DNA of 55,813 nucleotides from an uncultured Halieaceae bacterium (lineage in GTDB: Bacteria > Pseudomonadota > Gammaproteobacteria > Pseudomonadales > Halieaceae): the NCBI GenBank assembly GCA_913051825.1, contig CAJXCR010000004.1, forward strand, positions 1 through 55,813, given 5' to 3'. Shown piece by piece: positions 55,224-55,813 of the stretch. A program made the translations under genes and the position numbers. The notes below the pieces were generated by a model that had not been told where the DNA came from, did no database searches, and worked only from the letters and a program-made list of their open reading frames with translations. Within the stretch, counting starts at the first letter, position 1; each line of letters begins with the position of its first letter.

Positions 55224-55556
55224 TTCTACTCCGTCTCAAAGGCGGCCATCTTAGGCATGACTCGCAATCAGGCATTAGCCCTCGCCGATGTTAGTATTCG
55301 GGTTAACTCTGTATCTCCCGGCTGGACCTGATCCAATGTCATCCGTGAATTCAGCGGTGATGATCGTGCAAAAGCTAATGGTGTCGCAGGTGATTTTCAT
55401 CTTATTCCCTGCGTAGTCGATGCTTCTGAAGTGGGAGATGCGGTCGCCTTCCTATGCTCGGATTCTGTTTCAGGAATTACGGGGACAGATATTGCCGTGG
55501 ACGGTGGATATACCGCGATTGGAGGAGAGGGTAGGGTGGCCATGTCTCTAGACTGA
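55224..55556 (+). pseudogene. SDR-family remnant abutting tRNA-His
   Basis: The sequence encodes the C-terminal half of a short-chain dehydrogenase. It begins at the catalytic Y-S-V-S-K motif, continues AAILGMTRNQALALAD and RVNSVSPGWT, then hits an in-frame TGA (55329-55331 region), and continues in the same frame through DASEVGDAVAFLCSDSVSG, ITGTDIAVDGGYT to a stop at 55554-55556. The N-terminal Rossmann half is missing, cut off exactly at the tRNA 3' end. It is a decayed fragment, probably left by an integration or deletion at the tRNA. Confidence 0.85.
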
Positions 55557-55753
55557 TGTGTTAAATCTTTATGACACAAGCTGCTTTTCCTTAGATCTGC
55601 CAGTGATCATCGAAAGCGGCTATTTAGGTTTGAACAGCAAGAGTGTGTAGCTGGACGATCAACCGTAGCATTTGATGCTGTTTGTGCGATCATAGAGGGA
55701 GTACTAGTATATAAAAATACCGCGTTTTTAATAAATACTATAGGGAGTTGGGG
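55557..55753. other. Intergenic stretch with no clear gene
   Basis: No gene is supported here. One short frame reads FEQQECVAGRSTVAFDAV but ends in a stop and has no recognisable start, so it could be another gene remnant. AT-rich sequence and GGGAG precede the next ATG. Confidence 0.4.
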
Positions 55754-55813
55754 ATGAGAGCTGTTTTTTACAATGAACACGGTGCTGCTGACGTGCTCAC
55801 CTACGGTGAGTTA
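55754..55813 (+). CDS. MDR-type zinc/quinone oxidoreductase (5' end only)
   Basis: Only the first 20 codons are in the window: M-R-A-V-F-Y-N-E-H-G-A-A-D-V-L-T-Y-G-E-L. This is the typical N-terminus of the medium-chain dehydrogenase/reductase family, especially quinone oxidoreductases. TAGGGAG lies 9 bases before the ATG. The gene continues past the end, so cofactor and zinc sites cannot be judged. Confidence 0.7.
   Translation, partial: MRAVFYNEHGAADVLTYGEL

Noticed and set aside
55570-55593. Seven-codon ORF MTQAAFP after the SDR remnant
   Set aside because: Too short, no ribosome binding site and no further homology; possibly another decayed gene start.
55223-55813. att repeat of the tRNA-His 3' end marking an integrated element
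   Set aside because: I looked for a second copy of the tRNA 3' segment downstream and found none inside the window; an integrated element is therefore not called, only a remnant.
1-55813. CRISPR arrays, insertion sequences or transposases
   Set aside because: No regularly spaced repeats, no transposase-like protein and no long terminal inverted repeats were seen on either strand.

Overview
The window looks like a chromosomal segment of a free-living, probably marine, gammaproteobacterium. I judge this from the AT-leaning composition and from gene order: leuC-leuD-asd-fimV-truA-trpF-trpB-trpA-accD-folC-SPOR-cvpA-purF-metZ follows the Pseudomonas/Cellvibrio-type arrangement, and slt, slyX, yciH, rlmKL, acnB, miaE, lpxH, ppiB, glnS, cysS and folD are all of gammaproteobacterial type. 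I cannot assign a genus by reading alone.

Layout. (1) 1-6430: a small lipoprotein, tRNA-Arg(CCT), an exported orphan, a GNAT acetyltransferase, lytic transglycosylase Slt, a three-gene arsenosugar-type cluster (radical SAM ArsS plus TIGR04283 and TIGR04282 transferases), YciH and SlyX. (2) 6512-27479: a 21 kb catabolic region with six acyl-CoA dehydrogenases (two as adjacent pairs), a true thiolase, a thiolase-like protein lacking the thiolase cysteines, a hotdog thioesterase, an epoxide hydrolase, an SDR, a dienelactone-hydrolase-like protein, an APH-type kinase with a DUF6285-like partner and its own acyl-CoA dehydrogenase (resembling the LvaA-LvaB-LvaC module for 4-hydroxyacyl-CoAs), two luciferase-like flavin oxidoreductases, a class V aminotransferase, PlsC and a DUF457 membrane protein. 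(3) 27480-27913: a gene-poor gap with a likely 27-residue membrane protein too short for normal gene calling. (4) 27914-45597: a long co-directional housekeeping run (rlmKL, flavodoxin-like, thioesterase, leuCD, asd, fimV, truA, trpFBA, accD, folC, SPOR protein, cvpA, purF, metZ). (5) 45626-54831: acnB, a DUF1289 protein, miaE, lpxH, ppiB, glnS, cysS, folD. (6) 54967-55813: a promoter, tRNA-Pro(TGG), tRNA-His(GTG), an SDR pseudogene abutting the tRNA-His 3' end, and the start of an MDR-type oxidoreductase.

How the parts fit. The catabolic region can plausibly activate, dehydrogenate, hydrate and cleave an unusual branched, cyclic or hydroxylated acyl-CoA; its substrate is unknown, and no CoA ligase, enoyl-CoA hydratase or dedicated regulator is seen inside it. 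The housekeeping run covers leucine, aspartate-family, tryptophan, fatty acid, folate, purine and methionine synthesis. Notable single observations: AcnB almost certainly starts at a CTG codon, leuB is missing from its usual place after leuD, FimV is short, and RlmKL begins with a serine tract encoded by a perfect hexanucleotide repeat.
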